From JBBDWJ01 sp040902925 (GTDB lineage Bacteria; Acidobacteriota; Terriglobia; Bryobacterales; UBA6623): 20,555 nucleotides of DNA. The DNA lies in contig JBBDWJ010000218.1 in NCBI GenBank assembly GCA_040902925.1, positions 1-20,555 on the forward strand, given 5' to 3'. The position numbers and the translations under genes are program-made. Shown piece after piece: positions 15,100-20,555 of this stretch. A model generated the notes under the pieces. The model saw only the letters and a list, made by a program, of their open reading frames with translations. It was not told the origin of the DNA and searched no databases. The first letter of the stretch is position 1; every line of letters starts with the position of its first letter.

Positions 15100-15540
15100 T
15101 CAGCGCCAGTAGGCAAGAACAAAACCGAAAAGCAGCAGCCGCGTCAGGTCGAAACTCGAATTGATCGCGACCAGCCCCCAGCGTTTGAACTCCCAGGCGA
15201 CGCGCCCGATCTGCAGCGGCAGAAAAAAACCGAGCCACGTCCACACCGCTCCGTTGAGCCCATACACCCAAGGCGCTTGATCCTCTCCCGCGCCCCACGT
15301 CGAAGGACGCCACACCGCCATGCTATGCGCCAGCACAAACGCAATCAGCAGCGAGCCCAGAGCAAACAACGCCATCGACTTGCCCATGGCTGCTCCGCCA
15401 GGCGGCTCCATCTTGTCGAACCCCATATGCCGCGCCCAAGCTTTGCCAAACACCGGCCCGAACCACAAAAACCCCACCGGCATTGCCAACACAACACAGA
15501 CCAACACCGCAAGATAGTTCACTGCGATTTCCGGCTGCAT
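15100..15540 (-). CDS. DUF1761-like four-helix membrane protein
   Basis: A 146-residue protein with four hydrophobic segments: YLAVLVCVVLAMPVGFLWF, SMALFALGSLLIAFVLAHSM, AVWTWLGFFLPLQIGRVAW and LTRLLLFGFVLAYW. The N-terminal NYLAVL...GFLWFGPVFGKAW and the order of segments match the DUF1761 family of small inner-membrane proteins, whose function is unknown. The ATG at 15540 is preceded by a G-rich stretch (GGGGGTGAACGAAG) that can act as a ribosome-binding site. It is transcribed away from the octamer array and methyltransferase gene. Confidence 0.75.
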   Translation of the reverse strand: MQPEIAVNYLAVLVCVVLAMPVGFLWFGPVFGKAWARHMGFDKMEPPGGAAMGKSMALFALGSLLIAFVLAHSMAVWRPSTWGAGEDQAPWVYGLNGAVWTWLGFFLPLQIGRVAWEFKRWGLVAINSSFDLTRLLLFGFVLAYWR

Positions 15541-15627
15541 CTTCGTTCACCCCCGCGGACCACCGCCCGCACCCTCGTCGCGCCAGTATAGTAGCGCAAC
15601 GGTCCAACGCGCAACGCACCCAGATTA

Positions 15628-15739
15628 CCGAACAACCGAATAGCCGAATAGCCGAATAGCCGAATAGCCGAATAGCCGAATAACGGATGAACCGATCAAC
15701 GGATCAACCGATCAACCGATCAACCGATCAACGGCTAAG
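15628..15739. repeat. Octamer tandem array, 14 units, abutting the methyltransferase start
   Basis: Fourteen 8-base units run without a gap: CCGAACAA, five CCGAATAG, CCGAATAA, CGGATGAA, CCGATCAA, CGGATCAA, three CCGATCAA, and a degenerate CGGCTAAG. The first half is a homogenised CCGAATAG block and the second a CCGATCAA block, in one register. The array ends eight bases before the ATG at 15748, filling the place where a ribosome-binding site and promoter would be expected. There are no spacers, so it is not a CRISPR. Confidence 0.95.
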
Positions 15740-15747
15740 ATAACCCC

Positions 15748-16581
15748 ATGGACCCTGTATCCCGTCACTACGGCATCGCCGGAGTGCTCGACATCATCCT
15801 CGACGCGCTGCGAGCGGAGGGCAAGGACCTCGACAAGCTCACACCGGCCGATCTGGCGCCCGTCGACGAGTTCCACATCCGCGGGCGGGAAGCGACCATC
15901 GAATTGGCGGAATTGGCCGGGGTCGAAGCGGGCATGCACGTGTTGGATGTCGGATCGGGAGTAGGCGGCTCGGCGCGCTATCTGGCCTCGGAGTTCGGCT
16001 GCCGCGTCACCGGCATCGATCTGACTCCGCAATACTGCGAGGCCGCGACAGCGCTCGCAAAACTCGTCGGCGCCGGCGGGCTGACCGAATTCCGCTGCGC
16101 CAGCGCGCTCGAGATGCCGTTCGACGACAATACCTTCGACCTCGCCTGGACGCAGCACGTTCAGATGAATATCCAAGACAAGCCGCGCCTCTATCGCGAA
16201 ATCGCCCGCGTGCTGCGCCCCGGCGGACGCTTCGTCTTTCACGACATTCTGGCCGGCCCGGCAGGCCCGCCGCACTTCCCCGTCCACTGGGCCAACGAGC
16301 CCGCGCTGAGTTTCCTGATCGCCCCCGACGCATTGCGGAAGCTGCTTGAGACCAGCGGGTTCAAAACACTGGCATGGAAGGACACCACGGAAACAGCAAC
16401 CAACTGGTTCCTGGCCGCCATGGAGAAACGCCGAAAAAACGGCGCGCCTGCGCTGGGATTGCACCTATTGCTGGGAGACACCGCCCCGCGGAAAGTCCAG
16501 AACGTCGGCCGAAATCTAACCGAGAAGCGCCTGACCGTGTTCCAAGGTCTGCTCGAAAAGCAGTCCGTGCCAACCCCTTGA
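15748..16581 (+). CDS. Class I SAM-dependent methyltransferase
   Basis: A 277-residue cytosolic enzyme. Motif I VLDVGSGVGGSARYLA is at residues ~65-80, an acidic post-I segment GCRVTGIDLTP at ~84-94, a motif near WTQHVQMNI, and LREIARVLRPGG-like text (YREIARVLRPGGRFVFHDIL) marks motif III. The N-terminal SRHYGIAGVLDIILDAL resembles glycine/sarcosine/dimethylglycine and UbiE-like small-molecule methyltransferases, so an N-methyl or C-methyl acceptor is possible but not assignable. The start ATG at 15748 fits the family start, yet no Shine-Dalgarno sequence is present: the bases before it are AAGATAACCCC next to the octamer array. Copy-number change in the array could alter expression. Confidence 0.85.
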   Translation: MDPVSRHYGIAGVLDIILDALRAEGKDLDKLTPADLAPVDEFHIRGREATIELAELAGVEAGMHVLDVGSGVGGSARYLASEFGCRVTGIDLTPQYCEAATALAKLVGAGGLTEFRCASALEMPFDDNTFDLAWTQHVQMNIQDKPRLYREIARVLRPGGRFVFHDILAGPAGPPHFPVHWANEPALSFLIAPDALRKLLETSGFKTLAWKDTTETATNWFLAAMEKRRKNGAPALGLHLLLGDTAPRKVQNVGRNLTEKRLTVFQGLLEKQSVPTP

Positions 16582-16754
16582 CGAAGCCGCATCCGTAGCA
16601 AGTGGCGGCCTCGAAAAAAAGGAAGGGCTACGCCGAACTTCTTCGGGTAACCCTCCCCGCCTATATCGTCAGGCCTCGCTGCATCGCCTTCGTGCGAGTC
16701 GAGCAGGACCGGCACGAGTACCGGCCCTCACGTTGCTGCGTACTTCTTGCTGCG

Positions 16755-17624
16755 TTACTGCACGCGGCCCATCTTGCCGGCGCTGTAGTCCTTCACGGCC
16801 TGGGCCAACTCTTCCTGCGTGTTCATCACGAATGGACCATAGCTGGCCACCGGCTCGCCGATCGGCTCACCGCTTAAAACCAGCAGCGTCGAATCCTGTC
16901 GGGCTTCGAGCGCCACTGTTTCTCCGTCCGCGCTGAGCAGCGCAAGCCGGGCTTCTCCCTCGATCTCACGCGAAGAGCCCAAGCCGACGTTTCCTTTGAG
17001 AAGCACCAGCGCCGTGTTGTGTCCCTCGGTGAGGTTCAACACGGCCTCGTGGCCCGCGTTCAACCGCACGTCGAAGACGTTGATGGGCGTGAACGTCTTG
17101 GCCGGTCCCTTTGCGCCATGCAGCTCTCCGGCGATCACGCGAGCGTAACCCGCCGGGCCAAGCTCCGCGATCGGAATCTGCTCCTTGGTGATCGCCTGAT
17201 AGCGCGGCGCGGTCATCTTGTGCGCTTTCGGGAGATTCACCCAAAGCTGAATCATCTCGAACGTGCCGCCCTGCTTGGTGAACTCACGCTCATGCTTCTC
17301 CTCGTGTACGACACCGGATCCGGCGGTCATCCATTGCACGTCGCCGGGCCGAATCGTCCCCGCATTTCCGCCCGAATCGCGATGATCGACCGATCCCTGG
17401 TAGGCGATCGTGACGGTCTCGAAACCGCGGTGCGGATGCTCGCCAACGCCGCGGGCGCGATCCGACGGCGCAAACTGGGTCGGTCCGGCATAGTCCAGCA
17501 TGAGAAACGGATCGACCTCCTGACTCACGCCGTTCGACGGAAACAGATTGCGGACATGAAAACCGTCGCCAACCCAATGGGTCGAGCCGCTTCCGAATGT
17601 CCAAACTACGTTCTTGTTCGTCAT
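16755..17624 (-). CDS. Pirin-family bicupin protein
   Basis: The 289-residue protein has AGGAGA seven bases before the ATG at 17624. The N-terminal cupin carries HPHRGFETVTIAYQG and DVQWMTAGSGVVHEEKH, which supply the His/His/His/Glu metal site. The C-terminal cupin follows (GHNTALVLLKGNVGLG, LLVLSGEPIGEPVASYGPFVMNT). Pirins are cytosolic iron-binding proteins; some have quercetin dioxygenase activity and others modulate enzymes or transcription. Length is normal for the family. It lies 100 bases downstream of a MarR gene on the same strand, a common pairing in which MarR controls the pirin gene. Confidence 0.92.
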   Translation of the reverse strand: MTNKNVVWTFGSGSTHWVGDGFHVRNLFPSNGVSQEVDPFLMLDYAGPTQFAPSDRARGVGEHPHRGFETVTIAYQGSVDHRDSGGNAGTIRPGDVQWMTAGSGVVHEEKHEREFTKQGGTFEMIQLWVNLPKAHKMTAPRYQAITKEQIPIAELGPAGYARVIAGELHGAKGPAKTFTPINVFDVRLNAGHEAVLNLTEGHNTALVLLKGNVGLGSSREIEGEARLALLSADGETVALEARQDSTLLVLSGEPIGEPVASYGPFVMNTQEELAQAVKDYSAGKMGRVQ

Positions 17625-17724
17625 TGCGTTCTCCTTTTCGATTCTCGAACGGACAATGCCGCCTCGCCGGCCCCTCTAGCCATGCTCGCGTTTGTGCAGC
17701 AAAGAGCCCGCGTGGCGGCCGCCC

Positions 17725-18201
17725 TCAAGCGCTGTTCCGCGCCTTGTCCTCCACGCCCCGGCCCAGCTTGCGCAGCAAGGCGACAAGCGTGGCGCGCTCC
17801 CGCCCGGATAACACCGCCACCGCAAGCTCCATCGATTGGGCGTGGCTGGCAAACATCGCGCGGATGAGGCGCCCGCCCCGCGCAGTCAGGTGAACCACGC
17901 GAGCGCGGCGATCCTCCGCGTCAGCCCGCCGCTTCACAAGCCGGCGGCGCTCCAGCCTGTCGACCGCCGCCGTCATCGATCCGCTAGTCAGCAGCACCTT
18001 CGCGCCAAGCGCGTTGACGGGCAGCGGCCCCTTGTGAAGCAGCGCCTCAAGCACCGCGAAATCGCTAAGGCAGATACCAAGACGCTCGACGTCGTGCCGT
18101 GCAACGGCCCCGAGCGCGCGAGTCGCCTTCCAAAGCACCAGCCAAAGATGGGCGCCGCTGGCGGCCTTGGCGCGATATCCAGTTGGCTTGTCGTTTGACA
18201 T
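17725..18201 (-). CDS. MarR-family transcriptional regulator
   Basis: Starting at ATG 18201 gives 158 residues. The winged helix is clear: PVNALGAKVLLTSGSMTAAVDRLERRRLV is the recognition region and RRADAEDRRARVVHLTARG the wing. I prefer 18201 over ATG 18249, because the longer form would place a 14-base perfect palindrome inside the coding region, whereas with 18201 the palindrome lies two bases before the start where an autorepressor should bind. MarR proteins bind as dimers and release DNA on phenolic ligands or thiol oxidation. Several Cys residues typical of redox-sensing members are lacking; only one Cys is seen (RLGICLSDF). The target is probably itself and the downstream pirin gene. 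Confidence 0.85.
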   Translation of the reverse strand: MSNDKPTGYRAKAASGAHLWLVLWKATRALGAVARHDVERLGICLSDFAVLEALLHKGPLPVNALGAKVLLTSGSMTAAVDRLERRRLVKRRADAEDRRARVVHLTARGGRLIRAMFASHAQSMELAVAVLSGRERATLVALLRKLGRGVEDKARNSA

Positions 18202-18203
18202 TG

Positions 18204-18217
18204 TCTTGATATCAAGA
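18204..18217. promoter_or_regulatory. Palindromic candidate MarR operator
   Basis: TCTTGATATCAAGA is a perfect 14-base palindrome ending two bases from the MarR start codon. Its length and A/T-rich centre are typical of MarR half-site pairs. Binding there would block transcription or initiation, so autorepression is likely. No second copy is visible before pirin. Confidence 0.55.
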
Positions 18218-18404
18218 TGCTTGAAACCAAGAAAAGTTGCAAAGGTCATGCCGCCGGACGCGCCAAGGCGGCCCCAAGCCGCAGAAATGTGCCTAAGGCC
18301 ACGGCGCCAAAGGCTTGGTCAATCTGGATTGGGAGGGAAATTCCCAGCGCGATGCACTGGGCCGATGCGCCGGAGCCACCCCCACCGAGCAGGACGAGGG
18401 GTAG

Positions 18405-18424
18405 CACAGACAATCTTGTCTGTG
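18405..18424. repeat. Perfect 9-bp stem hairpin (CACAGACAA/TTGTCTGTG)
   Basis: CACAGACAA and TTGTCTGTG are separated by only TC, giving a 20-base near-continuous palindrome. No T-run follows. Together with the element at 14183-14206 it looks like a dispersed palindromic repeat rather than a terminator. Confidence 0.55.
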
Positions 18425-18492
18425 TCCGGAGTTTGGAATACAACGGGCCGCCCCCCCCGCGCCAGGACGCGGCTACCGGTTCCTGTTCAGGC

Positions 18493-18525
18493 TTGACGGC
18501 GCCATCAACACAACGATATCGTTGT
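18493..18525 (+). promoter_or_regulatory. Candidate promoter with a 16-base perfect palindrome (XRE operator)
   Basis: TTGACG (18493-18498) and TATCGT (18517-18522) are separated by 18 bases. The perfect palindrome ACAACGATATCGTTGT at 18510-18525 covers the -10 element. The start codon GTG at 18530 lies about where transcription would begin, so the mRNA may be leaderless; no Shine-Dalgarno sequence precedes it. The arrangement suits autorepression by the downstream XRE protein. Confidence 0.5.
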
Positions 18526-18529
18526 CTTA

Positions 18530-18652
18530 GTGATCCCCGGCTTTGACGCCTCGGGCAAGCTGCCACCGGGTATCCACGCGGCGGCCTGGACGCAAATCGC
18601 TTCTCGGTTCAAAGGGATCGTTGCTGTAGACCTGAGGAGGTGGCGAGCGTGA
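18530..18652 (+). CDS. Small LPPGIH protein (40 aa), probable N-terminal fragment of a DUF6932-like partner
   Basis: From GTG 18530 the product reads IPGFDASGKLPPGIHAAAWT and then QIASRFKGIVAVDLRRWRA. The opening PxFDxxGxLPPGIHxAxW is typical of the start of larger (~150-170 residue) nucleotidyltransferase-like proteins (DUF6932 type) that I associate with XRE partners. Here the frame stops after 40 codons, in a GTGA overlap with the XRE start, and AGGAGG for the XRE gene lies inside its 3' end. It is therefore either a deletion remnant kept as a coupled leader, or a genuine miniature protein. The start is supported by the family-like first residues and by promoter position, not by a ribosome-binding site. 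Confidence 0.5.
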   Translation: MIPGFDASGKLPPGIHAAAWTQIASRFKGIVAVDLRRWRA

Positions 18653-19083
18653 TCAAGAACGAGCGGCAGTATCGGATCACCAAGGCGCAAGCGGAGCGAT
18701 TTGAACGGGCCGTGTCTGAAGTATCGGCCCAGCCGAGCCGCGGCGTGCCTCGCGCGCTGCACAAAGCCCAACTCGATGGACTGAAAAGCCAGTTGAATGA
18801 CCTGCGAGGCGAAATGTCCGAGTACGAGGCGTTGCGATCCGGCAAGCGCCGCAGCCTCGCGCTGGAATCGATCGAGGAGCTACCAAAGACCCTGATTCAA
18901 GCCCGCATCGCCGCCGGCTTGAGCCAGGACGAACTGGCCGCAAAACTGGGGCTCAAACCGCAACAGATCCAGCGATACGAAGCCACGAATTATCAAGCGG
19001 CAAGTCTCCAGCGGGTGAACGAGGTCGTTCGCGTACTCGGGTTGAAGCTGCGCCGCGGGGCCGAGTTGCGGCTGGTTTCGTAG
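18649..19083 (+). CDS. XRE-family HTH regulator (antitoxin-like) with coiled-coil N terminus
   Basis: The GTG at 18649 has AGGAGG eight bases upstream and overlaps the preceding stop as GTGA, so I prefer it over GTG 18640. The 144-residue protein has an N-terminal MIKNERQYRITKAQAERFE and a probable coiled coil (KAQLDGLKSQLNDLRGEMSEYEALRSG), then a Cro/C1-type HTH at residues ~80-135 (ARIAAGLSQDELAAKLGLK, QQIQRYEATNYQ). This two-part layout is seen in XRE regulators of toxin-antitoxin-like pairs. It likely binds the 16-base palindrome at 18510-18525 to repress its own operon. If the LPPGIH protein was a toxin, it is truncated and this would be an orphan. Confidence 0.85.
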   Translation: MIKNERQYRITKAQAERFERAVSEVSAQPSRGVPRALHKAQLDGLKSQLNDLRGEMSEYEALRSGKRRSLALESIEELPKTLIQARIAAGLSQDELAAKLGLKPQQIQRYEATNYQAASLQRVNEVVRVLGLKLRRGAELRLVS

Positions 19084-19102
19084 GCTAGAGCGCTGAAAGA
19101 AA

Positions 19103-19234
19103 ATGATTTTTGAAGGTGGCAGCGAGCAGGAAGCGGGACGCTTGCGTCGAGCCACGCTGGCCGGTCTGCCACTGGGGGAGTCGGAGTTCGTGGAAGACCT
19201 GGAGCGGGCCTTCGCACGCCACTACGACCCGTAA
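19103..19234 (+). pseudogene. C-terminal fragment of a RAYT/IS200-like transposase
   Basis: A 43-codon frame reads EQEAGRLRRATLAGLPLGES and EFVEDLERAFARHYDP. The segment LRRATxxGxPLGxxxFVExLE is a hallmark of the C terminus of REP-associated tyrosine transposases. The HUH catalytic domain (HxH and Tyr) that should precede it, roughly 150-200 residues, is absent, and a stop lies three codons before the ATG. I read it as a decayed transposase remnant joined to the XRE gene's 3' side; a genuine small protein is less likely. Confidence 0.5.
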
Positions 19235-19238
19235 CGGA

Positions 19239-19260
19239 TCCGGAAGAGTCTCTTTCCGGA
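19239..19260. terminator. Hairpin between convergent genes
   Basis: TCCGGAA, an eight-base loop and TTCCGGA form a perfect 7-bp stem in the 46-base gap between the transposase remnant and the leftward XRE gene. There is no T-run, so intrinsic termination would be weak, but position suggests a bidirectional terminator. Confidence 0.35.
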
Positions 19261-19280
19261 ACGCAGCCGTAACGCCGAAC

Positions 19281-19712
19281 TCAGCGACGCGAAGCCGAGC
19301 TTGCGGGTGGCACGTGGTAGTTGATCAGTCTGTCCAAGCTGTCGGTGAACTCCTCGCTCTTCCGCAATAGCGTCAGCACCTGGTCCAGGGTCTTTCTCTC
19401 TTTAGGGCTTGGCTCGGCCGAAAGGCGCGGTCCCGGCGCCCCGAGCATGTAGGCCAGATCGCTCCATCCCTTTCTAGTGGATTCTGCGATACAGAAGTCC
19501 AGTACTTCGTCCGGCACAACGTGTTCATACTTCTGGACCGACTGAAACGACTTCTCCAGGGCGATGGCAAACTCGCTCTGGCTCCAGCCCATCCGGCCCC
19601 TAAACTCTTGCAGGGCAAGCTTTACGGGCTCACGCTCTTCGATACGACGCAGTTTCTCTCGCCTCTTCCCGGCGGTCTCGTTCTTGACCGATGTGATCGT
19701 TCGGCGTCCCAT
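19281..19712 (-). CDS. XRE-family HTH transcriptional regulator
   Basis: A 143-residue protein with a Lys/Arg-rich N terminus (residues 1-30), then a Cro/C1-type HTH with MGWSQSEFAIALEKSFQSVQKYE (~41-63), followed by a helical C-terminal part (TLDQVLTLLRKSEEF, SLDRLINY) that may dimerise. It has no recognisable toxin partner. The ATG at 19712 has no Shine-Dalgarno sequence, but a strong promoter with a palindromic operator sits directly before it, so the message is probably leaderless and self-regulated. It converges on the transposase remnant. Confidence 0.8.
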   Translation of the reverse strand: MGRRTITSVKNETAGKRREKLRRIEEREPVKLALQEFRGRMGWSQSEFAIALEKSFQSVQKYEHVVPDEVLDFCIAESTRKGWSDLAYMLGAPGPRLSAEPSPKERKTLDQVLTLLRKSEEFTDSLDRLINYHVPPASSASRR

Positions 19713-19720
19713 GGAACATC

Positions 19721-19750
19721 AGTATAAGCCTACACATAGGCCTATGTCAA
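19721..19750 (-). promoter_or_regulatory. Near-consensus sigma-70-type promoter overlapped by a palindromic operator
   Basis: On the minus strand TTGACA (19750-19745) and TATACT (19726-19721) are separated by 18 bases. The palindrome ACATAGGCCTATGT (19734-19747, perfect 14 bases) overlaps the -35 box and spacer. The ATG at 19712 begins nine bases after the -10 box, so the RNA should start at or just before the start codon. This is a good candidate for autorepression by the XRE protein it drives. Confidence 0.7.
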
Positions 19751-20396
19751 GAGGAGACGAAAAACCCACATCCCTTTGACGGCGTGAATTTCCCGCTATG
19801 CTCTTAGCTAAAAACGTGACAAGCTAACAACGTCACGGGCTCAATTTTGACATTGCGGTCCAGAGCGATCAGTGACCAGCGACCGATCTCCGGTCTTCCC
19901 AGCCGCCCCGGATCGCCCGTCTCAGCCGAATCAGTCACAACCCAATCAGCACAATAAAATCAATGGCATGCGAGCGAAATCCCCGAAAAGTTTGGCGCCG
20001 CGTGCTACCCTCCACATAGAGGAAGAGTAGGCCAAAAATGCGGAGGGCAAAGGTCGAGGACGGGCGCCTGAGGGGCCGTAGACAAGACACAGAGAGCGGC
20101 CCAAAAACCGAAACCCAATGTTTTCAGTCCCGAAGCAGGAAAAACGTCGCCAAAACCGCTCAAAACTGCTCACCCGAGCGCGCCCAACCAAAGTGGAAAT
20201 TGAGGATGTCACCTTTTTTCCAAGGTGGTGGCCGTCCCGGTTGGCGTCGGCGGCTCTTGCCCTAACACCAAAGCCAAGCCAACGAGGCTATCGGGCGCAG
20301 CGATCAGGTGGACGCGGTTGGTCAGCGGGCCATAGGGGACGATATGTAATTGCTTTTGCTCTCAACTCTGCCTTCGTTCCTAGCCGTGAGGAAACC
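19751..20396. other. Gene-poor, lower-GC stretch
   Basis: No supported gene in about 650 bases. The composition is visibly richer in A (for example 20100-20170) than the rest of the window. A weak stem CGTGAC/GTCACG with an 11-base loop lies near 19815-19837. Rightward open frames at 20038 and 20118 have no ribosome-binding site or recognisable domain before the TIR segment. Altered composition and lack of genes suggest transferred or decayed DNA. Confidence 0.45.
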
Positions 20397-20510
20397 GTGA
20401 CTGACTCATTAAAGATTCCAGCACCGAAAGTTTTCATGAGCCATGCGACCGCTGACAAAGAACGGTTTGTGCTTGAATTCGCCACTCGACTTCGAGAGCA
20501 TGGTACCTGA
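20397..20510 (+). pseudogene. TIR-domain gene, interrupted after 37 codons
   Basis: GTG 20397 follows GAGG with a five-base spacing. The product has APKVFMSHATADKERFVLEF and ATRLREHG, which match the first beta strand and helix of bacterial TIR domains of the KVFISHAxxDKERFV type; these usually continue with a DVW...W..PGDSL segment and a catalytic Glu. Here a TGA follows directly after LREHGT, and the bases beyond it do not continue the TIR fold in any frame. The window ends 45 bases later. TIR proteins of this type are NAD-degrading effectors of anti-phage defence, so this is probably a broken defence gene, or a gene cut by an insertion that starts near 20505. Confidence 0.6.
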
Positions 20511-20555
20511 CCTATGCGCGGCCGAGGGCCGGGGTGGAGGACCTGGACGCACTCA

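Larger units (their letters stand above)
18202..18492. other. Intergenic stretch with no supported gene
   Basis: Between MarR and the LPPGIH/XRE locus there is no supported gene. A leftward frame (18246-18566) has a hydrophobic C-terminal half (IALGISLPIQIDQAFGAVAL) but no start signal and no family match; it may be a decayed membrane-protein end. The stretch also contains the 20-base hairpin at 18405-18424. Confidence 0.4.

Noticed and set aside
15628..15739. Octamer array as a CRISPR
   Set aside because: Units are 8 bases and contiguous, with no spacers and no cas genes nearby.
16582..16754. Imperfect inverted repeat around GGACCGG...CCGGCCC as a terminator between methyltransferase and pirin genes
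   Set aside because: The stem has internal mismatches and no T-run; the gap shows nothing else I can support.

Overview
The window looks like a chromosomal stretch from a GC-rich soil or sediment bacterium. I favour an Acidobacteriota member of the Bryobacterales/Solibacter type. That rests on gene content (a TolB-propeller plus CehA/McbA-type metallohydrolase, a twin-arginine gluconate-dehydrogenase subunit 3 paired with a GMC oxidoreductase, a twin-arginine alpha-hydroxy-acid oxidase, sialidase-type BNR proteins) and on short palindromic hairpin elements between genes. This is inference; there is no rRNA or other marker gene here.

Positions 1-8.4 kb hold an amino-sugar or sugar-acid region. 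A metallohydrolase that begins outside the window is followed by a NanE-type epimerase fused to a broken ROK kinase, which runs 37 bases into a convergent IclR regulator. To the right lies a leftward operon, in transcription order: shikimate-dehydrogenase-like protein, secreted-type BNR sialidase family protein, 72-residue unknown, MFS transporter. Every junction in that operon is a 1- or 4-base start/stop overlap. NanE, the sialidase-family protein, a transporter and IclR together suggest uptake and breakdown of a sialic-acid-like or sugar-acid substrate, but no NanA lyase is visible and the substrate is not proven.

Positions 8.8-16.6 kb carry redox and housekeeping genes: a Gluconate_2-dh3/GMC flavoprotein pair, a secreted MBL-fold hydrolase divergent from a twin-arginine FMN alpha-hydroxy-acid oxidase, a small secreted four-cysteine lectin-fold-like protein, a four-helix DUF1761-like membrane protein, and a SAM methyltransferase. 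Its start codon follows directly on a 14-unit octamer array.

Positions 16.7-18.2 kb encode pirin and a MarR regulator with a palindrome at its start codon. From about 18.2 kb to the end the DNA looks like a rearranged accessory region. It contains a 40-residue LPPGIH protein coupled by GTGA to an XRE regulator, a RAYT-transposase C-terminal fragment, a second XRE regulator with a near-consensus promoter and palindromic operator, about 650 bases with no recognisable gene and visibly lower GC, and a TIR-domain gene that stops after 37 codons. Both XRE loci appear to have operator-overlapped, leaderless promoters. No tRNA, rRNA or CRISPR array was seen.
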